Position numbers and translations under genes: made by a program. The notes beneath the pieces were generated by a model. That model ran no database searches. It was not told the origin of the DNA and saw nothing but the letters and a program-made list of their open reading frames with translations. Shown piece by piece: positions 51,177 through 58,527 of a stretch of DNA of 64,000 nt (position 1 is its first letter; each line of letters opens with the position of its first letter). Origin of the DNA: Synechococcus sp. A15-62 (GTDB lineage Bacteria; Cyanobacteriota; Cyanobacteriia; PCC-6307; Cyanobiaceae); the NCBI RefSeq assembly GCF_014280075.1, contig NZ_CP047950.1, positions 1,426,001 through 1,490,000 of the forward strand. The letters run 5' to 3'.

Positions 51177-52370
51177 GTGGCAACCGGCCTCATTCACTTG
51201 CCCCGCGTTTCTGAGACAGAAAGCTGGATCAAGCCCTTCCGCCGTCAGATCGCAGAGACCTGCGGAGAGAGCTGGTACGTCCGCAACAACCGCGGCCGGA
51301 TTCGCTTAGTAGTCCGTGATGCGGGGACTGTTTCACTCCCGTTTGAGTGGACTGCGCGTGGTTCTGCGCTTGCGTTGCCCCGCATCCAACAGATCTTCAA
51401 GCGCTGGAACGGTGGACAGATCACCCTTGCCGCGGCCGCACAAAACGCCGACACCTCCAGCAGTCACCAGAAGCTGGATTTCAGTCAGTTAATCGAGACT
51501 TACCGGGAGTTCGTCCCCAACGCTGGCGACAAGACCTGGGAGGGCTTTTATCTGCCTGTGCTGCGCAACTGCGCCAAGGCATTCGAAGGCCGACCCCCAG
51601 TGGACGGTGAAGCGTTAGCGATGCAATGCCTGGCCCAATGGGAACAGGGCACAAGAATGCGCCAGATGTGCCGGCAGAAGCTCTACAGCTTCCTGAACTG
51701 GGCGGTGCAACGCGGACACCTAAAGCCCATTTACAGCCCCCCTGCGACGCTCCCAGAGACCCTGAAGCCAAAGCGCATCGGTTACCCCCTCAGTGATGCG
51801 CAGATCCTCCAGATCCTCGACAACCTGCCTCAGGGTGAAAAGCACAACCGCTGGCGGTTCGCCATTCAGCTCTGTTCCGTCTACGGCCTGCGCCCTGAGG
51901 AGTTGCGGTATCTCCGGATTAAGGACGGAGCAAACGGGGCAGAACTCTGGACGATTTATCAGAAGTCGATGGGGGGAACGAAGGGAGCCAAGACGCAACC
52001 GCGCAGGCTGCACCCCTTGTTGGTGCGCGATGCAGATGGGTCTGCGATCAACTGGAACCTACAAAGCCGATTGCAGGTGGGCGAGAAATTGCCGCCGTTG
52101 AACAGTGAAGGCAACGGCAGCGAGGCATTAAGTCGTTATCTGCGCCGGCGGACGGTTTGGTTGTCGATGCGTGAAGACGCCAAGCGACAGGGTGAGCAGC
52201 TCACCCCCTATTCATTCCGGCATCGCTACGCCAAGGGGATGCACGCTGCCAATATCCCCATCGCCAACATCAGCGAGGCAATGGGGCACACCATCGAAGT
52301 GCACCTGAAGAGCTACGCCCGGTTCAAGCCAAACGCGACGGCAGACCTCGTGGCAGCGGTCAACGCCTGA
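51177..52370 (+). CDS. Tyrosine recombinase (integrase 2)
   Basis: 397 residues. Catalytic residues: Arg in YGLRPEELRYL near 239, H-x-x-R in YSFRHRYAKG near 348, His in MGHTIEVH and nucleophile Tyr in LKSYARF near 379. The N-terminal part includes a SAM-like core-binding domain (LIETYREFVPNAGDKTWEGF). It is homologous to integrase 1 at 25860. It starts with GTG right after the arm sites and points into the element. All catalytic residues are present, so the element is probably mobile. Confidence 0.93.
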   Translation: MATGLIHLPRVSETESWIKPFRRQIAETCGESWYVRNNRGRIRLVVRDAGTVSLPFEWTARGSALALPRIQQIFKRWNGGQITLAAAAQNADTSSSHQKLDFSQLIETYREFVPNAGDKTWEGFYLPVLRNCAKAFEGRPPVDGEALAMQCLAQWEQGTRMRQMCRQKLYSFLNWAVQRGHLKPIYSPPATLPETLKPKRIGYPLSDAQILQILDNLPQGEKHNRWRFAIQLCSVYGLRPEELRYLRIKDGANGAELWTIYQKSMGGTKGAKTQPRRLHPLLVRDADGSAINWNLQSRLQVGEKLPPLNSEGNGSEALSRYLRRRTVWLSMREDAKRQGEQLTPYSFRHRYAKGMHAANIPIANISEAMGHTIEVHLKSYARFKPNATADLVAAVNA

Positions 52371-52498
52371 AGAAGAAGCGCAAGTTCTGGGCGCCGATGT
52401 GGCAGCAGGTGGAGCGTCTAAGCAATCGAAAGAAGAATGAATCCGTTTTGGAGCGGGTTCATCAGATCAAGGAAGAGGCACTCCGCAAAGAGGGGTGA
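52367..52498 (+). pseudogene. Open segment with K-F-W-A-P-M-W-Q-Q motif
   Basis: Overlapping the integrase stop in another frame, the DNA codes KKRKFWAPMWQQVERLSNRK followed by a helical tail ending ALRKEG. The W-A-P-x-W-Q-(K/Q) motif recurs in fragments at 32 and 39-41 kb. No ATG, GTG or TTG is found close by, so it may be a remnant or use an unusual start. Confidence 0.35.
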
Positions 52499-52674
52499 GG
52501 GTCTTGCTTTAGGCGGTTAGCAATGCACGCCTCGAAGTTCTTGAGCCAGACGTTGAAATCGTCGTTCTGCGCCACCACCTCTTCGCAGTGGGCAAGCTTC
52601 TCCTCAAACTCTCTTTTGGCATCCACACCAGTCGTGGTGGCCAACAGCATCAAAACGAGGAGAGCGGACTTCAC
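52462..52674 (-). CDS. Small secreted protein
   Basis: 70 residues with a signal peptide (KSALLVLMLLATTTGVDAKR) and a short helical mature part containing two cysteines (KLAHCEEVV, NFEACIANR), probably one disulfide. GTG start. First of several small secreted proteins on the element. Confidence 0.6.
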   Translation of the reverse strand: MKSALLVLMLLATTTGVDAKREFEEKLAHCEEVVAQNDDFNVWLKNFEACIANRLKQDPHPSLRSASSLI

Positions 52675-52710
52675 TGGTGGTCAAAGCTGTAGTGCCTCAA
52701 TGGGTGTTGA

Positions 52711-52965
52711 TCAGAGGATTCCGAGAGGACCCTTCTTCTTCTTGCAGTAGCCCATGCCGATGTTCATCCAGCCCTCAAGGCATGCCTTGCCGTGGGTTGG
52801 AGCTACCTCGTAGTAGATGGGCGAGACGCAGGTGTTTCCCAGCGTGTTGACGTAGCCCAGTGGGCACTGATCGTGGCCTTCAGCCTTGGGGATCTCCTTC
52901 TGGGCAAGCGCAGGTGAGGTCGACGCCAGCAATAGAGCAGCGGTAAGCAAAGCCTTCATCGTCAT
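52711..52965 (-). CDS. Small secreted Cys-rich protein
   Basis: 84 residues: signal peptide KALLTAALLLASTSPALAQ, then DQCPLGYVNTLGNTCVSPIY, GKACLEGWMNIGMGYCKKKK. The four cysteines in CPxGY-x-C / CxxGW-x-C repeats suggest an extracellular disulfide-rich module. Unknown family. Confidence 0.65.
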   Translation of the reverse strand: MTMKALLTAALLLASTSPALAQKEIPKAEGHDQCPLGYVNTLGNTCVSPIYYEVAPTHGKACLEGWMNIGMGYCKKKKGPLGIL

Positions 52966-53029
52966 CTTGAGGAAACAACTCGGATGATCACACCAAGGAT
53001 CGGGGCTATCAACCTGACCAGAACACCAA

Positions 53030-53344
53030 TCACTCTGTGATCTCAGGCCAAACGGCTCGGCAACCAGGGCTCCGCTCTAAGGCGATTTTCTTTGCCTGTC
53101 TCGCGAGGTCTTCGCCGAGATAGTCACCCTTGATCAGCGCCATCAGCCGAAGTAGCGCCTTGCTGGCTTGCTCTTCGCTGAGCCAACCAATGTCGTAAAA
53201 GGTGCAGGTGGAGTTCAGCCAACCCTGAGCCTCACCTCGGAGTTCGATCTCGAAGTCATCGAGAGGCGGAAGTGCCATTGCCGGGGAGACTCCCCACAAA
53301 GCAGAGGCCGCAACTAGCGAAGCAAGCTGAGCTTTCATCTTCAT
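53030..53344 (-). CDS. Secreted small protein
   Basis: 104 residues from the ATG before KMKAQLASLVAASALWGVSP (signal peptide). The mature part has EAQGWLNSTCTFYDIGWLSE and ALERSPGCRAVWPEITE, with two cysteines. This region resembles small cyanobacterial periplasmic proteins with a helical core. It is the last gene of a three-gene operon and overlaps the previous gene by one base. Confidence 0.6.
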   Translation of the reverse strand: MKMKAQLASLVAASALWGVSPAMALPPLDDFEIELRGEAQGWLNSTCTFYDIGWLSEEQASKALLRLMALIKGDYLGEDLARQAKKIALERSPGCRAVWPEITE

Positions 53345-53505
53345 CAGAAGAGGAAGTAGCCGATCAGCAAGCCAATGACGATGCCTTTCACCCAGACGAG
53401 AGCTGCCATTTGGTACTCCGTAAGGCCGAGCTTCTTCTTGATCCAAAGGAAGGCTTGCTCGTCAGCGAACAAGACTGCACGAATAGGCCGGACGATCCAA
53501 TCCAT
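53344..53505 (-). CDS. Small membrane protein
   Basis: 53 residues (DWIVRPIRAVLFADEQAFLW, IKKKLGLTEYQMAALVWVKG) ending with a helix IVIGLLIGYFLF. One-base TGATG overlaps with both neighbours show tight coupling in a three-gene run, 53756 to 53030. Confidence 0.6.
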   Translation of the reverse strand: MDWIVRPIRAVLFADEQAFLWIKKKLGLTEYQMAALVWVKGIVIGLLIGYFLF

Positions 53506-53756
53506 CACTGACCCGCCAGGTTGAGGTACTTGCTGATGTCGCCGCCGTTGCACCAGTGAACGGCCACAGGTCGCTCGATGAATCCGCCCTTCCCGTCTTC
53601 GTCGAGGAACTCAAAACCAGACAGGTTGACGATCCCTGTCTCTGCATTCTTCACGCAGTTCATGAACTCCTTGGACTGCTTCGCCATCGGTGCCATCAAG
53701 ACAAGAGCCCCAAGGACAGCCGCCCCGATCAGACCCTTTTCAACATTGAGCTGCAT
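53505..53756 (-). CDS. Membrane-anchored small protein (paralogue of 39818)
   Basis: 83 residues from the ATG before QLNVEKGLIGAAVLGALVLM, giving a signal anchor as in the paralogue, then KEFMNCVKNAETGIVNLSGF, FLDEDGKGGFIERPVAVHWC and NGGDISKYLNLAGQ. About 60 percent identical by eye to the protein at 39818, linking this element with the decayed island. Two conserved cysteines. Function unknown. Confidence 0.7.
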   Translation of the reverse strand: MQLNVEKGLIGAAVLGALVLMAPMAKQSKEFMNCVKNAETGIVNLSGFEFLDEDGKGGFIERPVAVHWCNGGDISKYLNLAGQ

Positions 53757-53860
53757 GCAAGTCGGCGATCGCTCCACAGGTTCTAGGGATTGAGTGCATG
53801 TATGACTACCTTCCTCTTGCCATGCGGAATTAACTGACACCACTCCCCAAAAGGCTTCCC

Positions 53861-54013
53861 TCAGTCGGGAAAGACTTCTTTCTCCAGAGCATCCAAGCGG
53901 TTCAGGTCGTCCTTAAGCACGCCTTTGGCAGCATCGGAGCAGCGTCTGTTCAGCCAGGAGTAACCCACCCAGGCATTTGATAAGCGCTTTGTGCCCCTTC
54001 GCGACGAATACAT
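53861..54013 (-). CDS. Small basic helical protein
   Basis: 50 residues (YSSRRGTKRLSNAWVGYSWL, NRRCSDAAKGVLKDDLNRLD) ending EKEVFPD. ATG start. It lies upstream of and in the same direction as the three-gene secreted/membrane operon. Unknown. Confidence 0.45.
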   Translation of the reverse strand: MYSSRRGTKRLSNAWVGYSWLNRRCSDAAKGVLKDDLNRLDALEKEVFPD

Positions 54014-54071
54014 GAATGCGGCATTACGCATTCAAAAGTCGTCCGTACCTTGAACTTCGAAGGAAAATTTC

Positions 54072-55307
54072 TTGGCTGTGACCGAACTCTCGCCCCTGGT
54101 TTCAACCACCACGGGTTTTCTGGTGTTGTTCGTTGGTAAACGCTTGAACCGCGAACTCAAGGTATTGCGGGACTATTCGATTCCAGAGCCTGTGTCCGGA
54201 GGACTTCTCGTCGCCATCCTTTTGACACTGCTTCACGTAATGGGCGGGCCCGAACTCAATTTCAACCTGGATTCGAGGGACTTTCTTCTTGTTTATTTCT
54301 TCACCACGGTGGGGATGAATGCCCGCTTCAGCGATTTAAGACGCGGCGGCCCGGCACTGTTCATTCTTTTGGGTCTGACCATCGGCTACATGACGTTGCA
54401 GAACATCATTGGCGTCACGATGGCGGGTTTGTTGGGGCTTCATCCCGCCACGGGATTGCTCGTAGGCACGGTGTCACTGATTGGTGGACACGGCACAACG
54501 ATTGCTTGGGCTCCCACCTTTGCAGAGAACTTCCAGATTGACAGCGCCCTGGAAATCGGAATTGCTGCTGCCACCTTTGGTCTCGTTCTTGCCAGTGCCA
54601 GCGGCGGTCCAATTGCCCAGTTCCTGATTCGTCGTTTTCAGATTCCCTGCCCCAGCACAAAGCCTGAAAATCAACCCCTGACGGACTCAGTCAAGGACAA
54701 GCAAGATCAGTTTTCTGGAAGGAAGCAGATCGACATGACCTCCTTCCTTGCAGCCCTCTTGGCCATCAATATCTGCATCATCTCCGGCATGGTGCTGAAC
54801 GGCGGCATCGCCCATATGGGCTTGAAGCTGCCTTTATTTGTGCCCTGTCTACTGGTCGGCATTCTCTATTCGAATCTGCTCCCAGAGAAACGTTCTGAGC
54901 GAGCCGTCTTCCATTGGCCAAAACATTCCACTTCGCTGGATTTGATCAGCGAACTTTCATTGGGAATCTTCTTGGCCATGTCCCTAATGAGCTTGCAACT
55001 TTGGACCTTGGTCGGCCTCGCCCTGCCTTTGCTGGTCATCCTCTTGACGCAGTTCATCGTCGCTCTGGCCGTCAATCTGCTGCTGGTATTCCGACTGATG
55101 GGAAGGTCCTATGACGCAGCTGTCATCTGCGCAGGCTTTGGCGGGATCGCTCTGGGGTCCACACCAACGGCCATGGCCAACATGACCGCAGTGACGCAGC
55201 AGTACGGCGCTTCGACGAGAGCATTCTTAATCGTTCCCTTGGTCTCTGCTTTTTTCCTGGATCTCGTCAATGCAGTCCTGATACCCGGTTTTATCGGGCA
55301 GCTCTAA
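54072..55307 (+). CDS. gltS: Sodium/glutamate symporter GltS
   Basis: 411 residues, about ten membrane helices. The family's two reentrant-loop halves show as VGTVSLIGGHGTTIAWAPTF in the N-half and CAGFGGIALGSTPTAMANMT in the C-half, each with the GG-x-x-T type motif. The middle linker is hydrophilic. GltS takes up glutamate with sodium across the inner membrane. The TTG start gives a slightly short N-terminus. On a mobile element this is a nutrient-uptake cargo gene. Confidence 0.9.
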   Translation: MAVTELSPLVSTTTGFLVLFVGKRLNRELKVLRDYSIPEPVSGGLLVAILLTLLHVMGGPELNFNLDSRDFLLVYFFTTVGMNARFSDLRRGGPALFILLGLTIGYMTLQNIIGVTMAGLLGLHPATGLLVGTVSLIGGHGTTIAWAPTFAENFQIDSALEIGIAAATFGLVLASASGGPIAQFLIRRFQIPCPSTKPENQPLTDSVKDKQDQFSGRKQIDMTSFLAALLAINICIISGMVLNGGIAHMGLKLPLFVPCLLVGILYSNLLPEKRSERAVFHWPKHSTSLDLISELSLGIFLAMSLMSLQLWTLVGLALPLLVILLTQFIVALAVNLLLVFRLMGRSYDAAVICAGFGGIALGSTPTAMANMTAVTQQYGASTRAFLIVPLVSAFFLDLVNAVLIPGFIGQL

Positions 55308-55406
55308 GAAGACGATCATCAATTAGCCATGCAGGCCCCCCGTCACGACACGGCAAAGCAAAAGCCAGTAATTGCAGTCGATTTGCAGAACTTCGGAAAC
55401 GTTGAA

Positions 55407-56108
55407 TTAAATGCCTGCTCTGATGGCAATGAGAGCAAGTTTCACTCTGTCTGTCTCGCCAACTTTTTGACGGATTGCTCGAAGGTGGCTCTTGCATGTC
55501 TCCTCTGAGATGAAAAGCTCTTCGGCTATATCGCTGTTGCCGAGTCCTCTGCCTACTTGAGTCAGCACCGCTCGTTCTTTGTCAGTCAGCTCGGCGATGG
55601 TGGCAAGAGCGCCTTTGTCGGCTCCGCTGTTGACGATGCAGCTCACGGCTGGAGATAGCCACACACCGCCTTGAGCAACAGTCGATATTGCCTGAAGAAA
55701 GCTGCCTTCTCCGCTGAGGCCGATACCGCTTCGGAAGACAAGTCCGTTAACTCCCGCATCTTCTGCCTCCATCACGAGGTCATTGTTTTCGCGTGAGGTG
55801 AGGACGAGCGTTTTCAGATGCCGGAACTCCATTGCAAGAGCGATGCCGCTTCCCGCTTCAGGAACATCGTCAGTGATGAGGAAGTCGGCGAACGTCTCGT
55901 TCAGCAGCTCCTTGGCCTCAGCCGTTGTCGTTGCTCCTCCAACCACGTGGTCTCTGATGGCTTCGACGTTGCAGAAGCTCGCCAGTTCAAGCTTCGAGCC
56001 GAGACACACGACGAGCTTCGAACTGCCGAGAGCCTCCTTCAGTCGTGAGGCAATAAGACCAGTTGTTTTGTCGTCGAGAGCGAGCTTCACCTTCAAGGCG
56101 ACTGACAC
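55407..56108 (-). CDS. LuxR-family transcriptional regulator
   Basis: 233 residues. The C-terminal HTH is canonical: LTDKERAVLTQVGRGLGNSD, IAEELFISEETCKSHLRAIR and QKVGETDRVKLALIAIRAG. The N-terminal part looks receiver-like (ADFLITDDVPEAGSGIALAM), so it is a NarL-type regulator; whether a true phospho-acceptor Asp is present is uncertain. It is convergent with gltS and divergent from the secreted-protein genes downstream, which it may control. Confidence 0.85.
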   Translation of the reverse strand: MSVALKVKLALDDKTTGLIASRLKEALGSSKLVVCLGSKLELASFCNVEAIRDHVVGGATTTAEAKELLNETFADFLITDDVPEAGSGIALAMEFRHLKTLVLTSRENNDLVMEAEDAGVNGLVFRSGIGLSGEGSFLQAISTVAQGGVWLSPAVSCIVNSGADKGALATIAELTDKERAVLTQVGRGLGNSDIAEELFISEETCKSHLRAIRQKVGETDRVKLALIAIRAGI

Positions 56109-56292
56109 ACCTCAAGGGTGGTGTTTCTTCCTCCTCACAGCCACCCCTTTTTGTGAAGGAGTGGCAGATCACCTCGCAGAGGTAGAGGCGGCCTTCAGAA
56201 CCCCTCCCGAAAGGGTCGATGAAAAGGCTTTGCCGAAAGACATTGATCTCACTGGCCCCAGAGGGTCAAACATACCCAAGAGGTACTCGCCC

Positions 56293-56991
56293 ATGGCCAA
56301 CCCCCTCTTCACCAAGACCGCCGCTCACGCCGCTGCAGCTGCATCTGCTGCTTTGGCTCTCAGCGCAGGTGCTCTCATAGCCAGTGCTCCGGCCAACGCT
56401 GGTGTGGGCTGCTTCTCCAAGGTCGAGGACAAGCTGATTCGCAAGGGAATGACCCTGGCCGAAACCCAGATCCCAGCTCAAGTGATCTGTCATTAATACG
56501 CCCAGAGCTTTTTTACCTACAAGCACAAAGCAACTGACGAACAGAAGGAGGAGGTGCTGGCTAATGCCATCGAGCAGGCAAAGGTCAGCCACTTGATCGG
56601 TCCTTATGACCTTTCTCTTCGCGGATGGAACGAGAAGACATCAGACCCTGCTCCTGTGTATTCCGCACCGTCTCCCACCTTTGTTGCCGCTAGTCCCAGC
56701 GCCACCAAGACGGCATCTGCATCTGATAGCCGTTGCCCTTCCGGCACCCGCTATGCCCACATCCAGTCAGGTGGTCTTCTTTTCAAGAAGACGCACTTCA
56801 AAGGCTGTGCTTCTTGGGAGGAAATTAATTTCTACGAGGCTCAAGCCGATAGGGCAGATCGCAATCGTTGGGCTCGCGCTCGTGCAATCAACGACGCAGC
56901 TCAGGAATACAACAGCGCGATTCAACAAAGCCAACCACGCTTCTGCACGACGAATGTCTTCGGCAGCACTGCCTACACCAACTGCTACTGA
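56293..56991 (+). pseudogene. Secreted protein gene interrupted by one in-frame TAA
   Basis: From ATG at 56293 the frame codes a signal peptide (ALALSAGALIASAPANA) and VGCFSKVEDKLIRKGMTLAE up to a TAA at 56494. The same frame then continues without interruption: YAQSFFTYKHKATDEQKEEV, ANAIEQAKVSHLIGPYDLSL and a Cys-bearing C-terminus ending TNCY. Both sides look like one secreted protein of about 232 residues, so this is most likely a single nonsense change; stop-codon readthrough or two short proteins (restart near 56554) are alternatives. Confidence 0.65.
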
Positions 56992-57006
56992 CTCGGAGAC
57001 TGAAAG

Positions 57007-57399
57007 ATGACCAACAAATTCATCACGATCGTCGGCTCTGCAGTCATCGGCACCGCCCTTCTGGCTGGTGGTTCTGCTGGTGATGCGGCAACAGTTGAAG
57101 TAGAGCCCAAGCGACAGCCGCTGTACTCATACCAAGAGGAGTCAGTGGTGAAGCAGGGACAAGTAATCAAGTTCACTGGCACCACCACGCTGCACAACAC
57201 CATCGGTATGGGCGCTGCAATCGGCGGCGTCTACACCTACGGAGGTGGCGGCTCTAAGACCCTCCAGTTCGACTACACCCTGAGCTGCGCAAACAAGGAC
57301 TTCGACCGCAAGGGCGACGCCAACTACGTCTACGAATACGGCTGGCGACCGATTACTGAAGACCCAACTGCTCAGGCAGTTCATGACCGCTACTGCTGA
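57007..57399 (+). CDS. Secreted hypothetical protein
   Basis: 130 residues with a signal peptide (TIVGSAVIGTALLAGGSAGD) and a mature beta-rich part (VVKQGQVIKFTGTTTLHNTI, GGVYTYGGGGSKTLQFDYTL). Two cysteines lie in LSCANKDF and the final C. It follows the interrupted secreted gene by 16 bp, likely in one transcript. Confidence 0.6.
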   Translation: MTNKFITIVGSAVIGTALLAGGSAGDAATVEVEPKRQPLYSYQEESVVKQGQVIKFTGTTTLHNTIGMGAAIGGVYTYGGGGSKTLQFDYTLSCANKDFDRKGDANYVYEYGWRPITEDPTAQAVHDRYC

Positions 57400-57405
57400 G
57401 AAGCC

Positions 57406-57549
57406 ATGACAGAACTGCTTCAACTAGCTGCCAGGGCTCTCCTGCTTTATCTGTTCTGGTTGTTCGGGTCGCACGTCTGCTGGAACAACCGGCAATGGGT
57501 TCTGTGGAGCGTGATTGCGTCTTTATTGCCCGTGGTTTATGGAGGCTGA
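57406..57549 (+). CDS. 47-residue membrane protein
   Basis: Two hydrophobic helices (LLQLAARALLLYLFWLFGSH, VLWSVIASLLPVVYGG). It begins 6 bp after the secreted protein gene and ends 3 bp before the next, so it is in the operon 56293-59430. Small size and position recall holin-like or membrane-anchor peptides, but nothing more can be said. Confidence 0.5.
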   Translation: MTELLQLAARALLLYLFWLFGSHVCWNNRQWVLWSVIASLLPVVYGG

Positions 57550-57552
57550 TCG

Positions 57553-57795
57553 ATGTTCAAGCAACTCAAAGCCTGGTATCTGAAAACCTTTCTGCCTTTT
57601 GAGGATCCGTCGCACCCTCTGTACTCAGACGGCTCCATCAAATACGACAACGAGCTGGAGCAAGAGATCGCTGACTTCGTTGACGAAGAGCTGGCCTTCG
57701 AAGACCTGATTGGTCCGAACTACTCCCGGCAGATGGGAGACAAGCCCGCGGAGTACGAGCGCTACGGCGACAAGTGGTACCGGAAGTCTCGTTAA
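57553..57795 (+). CDS. Acidic hypothetical protein
   Basis: 80 residues (KAWYLKTFLPFEDPSHPLYS, LEQEIADFVDEELAFEDLIG) with an aromatic/acidic composition and a basic end (YGDKWYRKSR). 42 bp upstream of the scaffold-like gene in the same direction. Unknown; a structural or adaptor role is only a guess from position. Confidence 0.55.
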   Translation: MFKQLKAWYLKTFLPFEDPSHPLYSDGSIKYDNELEQEIADFVDEELAFEDLIGPNYSRQMGDKPAEYERYGDKWYRKSR

Positions 57796-57837
57796 TCCCT
57801 CATCTCTCTTTATTCACCCCAACCCAACCCAAGAAAG

Positions 57838-58527
57838 ATGTCCAACCTCTTCACCAAAGTCCTTTTCCCCCACAAAGAAGAGACCTTCCGCAAATCCTCC
57901 TCACGGATGAGCCATCTGAATGAGCTGTTCTGTGAGGGATGGATGTATCTCGGTGGCTCAAAGGAAAACCTGCCGACCCTCAACTGGCTCTCCAATCAGG
58001 ACTCCAGCGTCAGCTTCCACTGGGAAGCCGAGCGGTACATCTCGTGCCACTACTCGATCAACAGGAGCAAGGTTTCCTGCCGGGAGTTCCCTGACGAGAA
58101 CCTCGACATCGATTTCGAGAACGACCTCGGGACTGCTGTCCAGCATCTGCACATGATCGCCACTCAAGCGGTGGACGATTGCTGGCCCTTTGTGTTGACC
58201 GAAGAGGAGCGCACCAGGCTGAACAGGTTCATCGCTCGCCATCTCAACGCTGAGTTTCGTGAGCTGCTGGACTTCACTGAAGACGTCCTCCCCCTTAAGG
58301 AAGAAACTGGCGACCTCTCCGATGAGGACTTCGCCTCCATCGTTGAGCTGGCTGGCGGTCAGGAGTCCTACAAGGACCTGATCGTGTGGGCTTCTGAGCG
58401 GCTGCCTCAAGCAGAGATCCAACGCTTCGATGACGTTGTCGAGAGCGGCAACACCGAGGCCATCAAGATCGGCGTGCGTGCTCTGCTCCAGCAGCGCCTC
58501 GCCGCTCAAGCAGTGGGGCAGGGCTGA
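57838..58527 (+). CDS. T7-type phage scaffolding-domain protein
   Basis: 229 residues. The C-terminal part FASIVELAGGQESYKDLIVW, ASERLPQAEIQRFDDVVESG and IKIGVRALLQQ matches the conserved end of T7-like scaffolding (capsid assembly) proteins: an AGG-x-E-x-(Y/F) motif, then a W-A helix, an acidic D/N turn and a K-x-x-(I/V) helix. The T7 protein itself has IEYAGGRERFDAL and TVKAIINLA in these places. The first 140 residues are unlike phage scaffolds. In T7-like phages scaffold binds the capsid protein, so a satellite copy could redirect or resize capsids. No other capsid gene is on the element. Confidence 0.7.
   Translation: MSNLFTKVLFPHKEETFRKSSSRMSHLNELFCEGWMYLGGSKENLPTLNWLSNQDSSVSFHWEAERYISCHYSINRSKVSCREFPDENLDIDFENDLGTAVQHLHMIATQAVDDCWPFVLTEEERTRLNRFIARHLNAEFRELLDFTEDVLPLKEETGDLSDEDFASIVELAGGQESYKDLIVWASERLPQAEIQRFDDVVESGNTEAIKIGVRALLQQRLAAQAVGQG

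Noticed and set aside
52370-52500. Calling the W-A-P-M-W-Q-Q segment a real gene
   Set aside because: No usable start codon near; kept only as a possible remnant.
57838-58527. Reading the scaffold-like gene as part of a full prophage
   Set aside because: No capsid, portal, large terminase, tail or lysis gene is present between the att sites, so a complete prophage is excluded.
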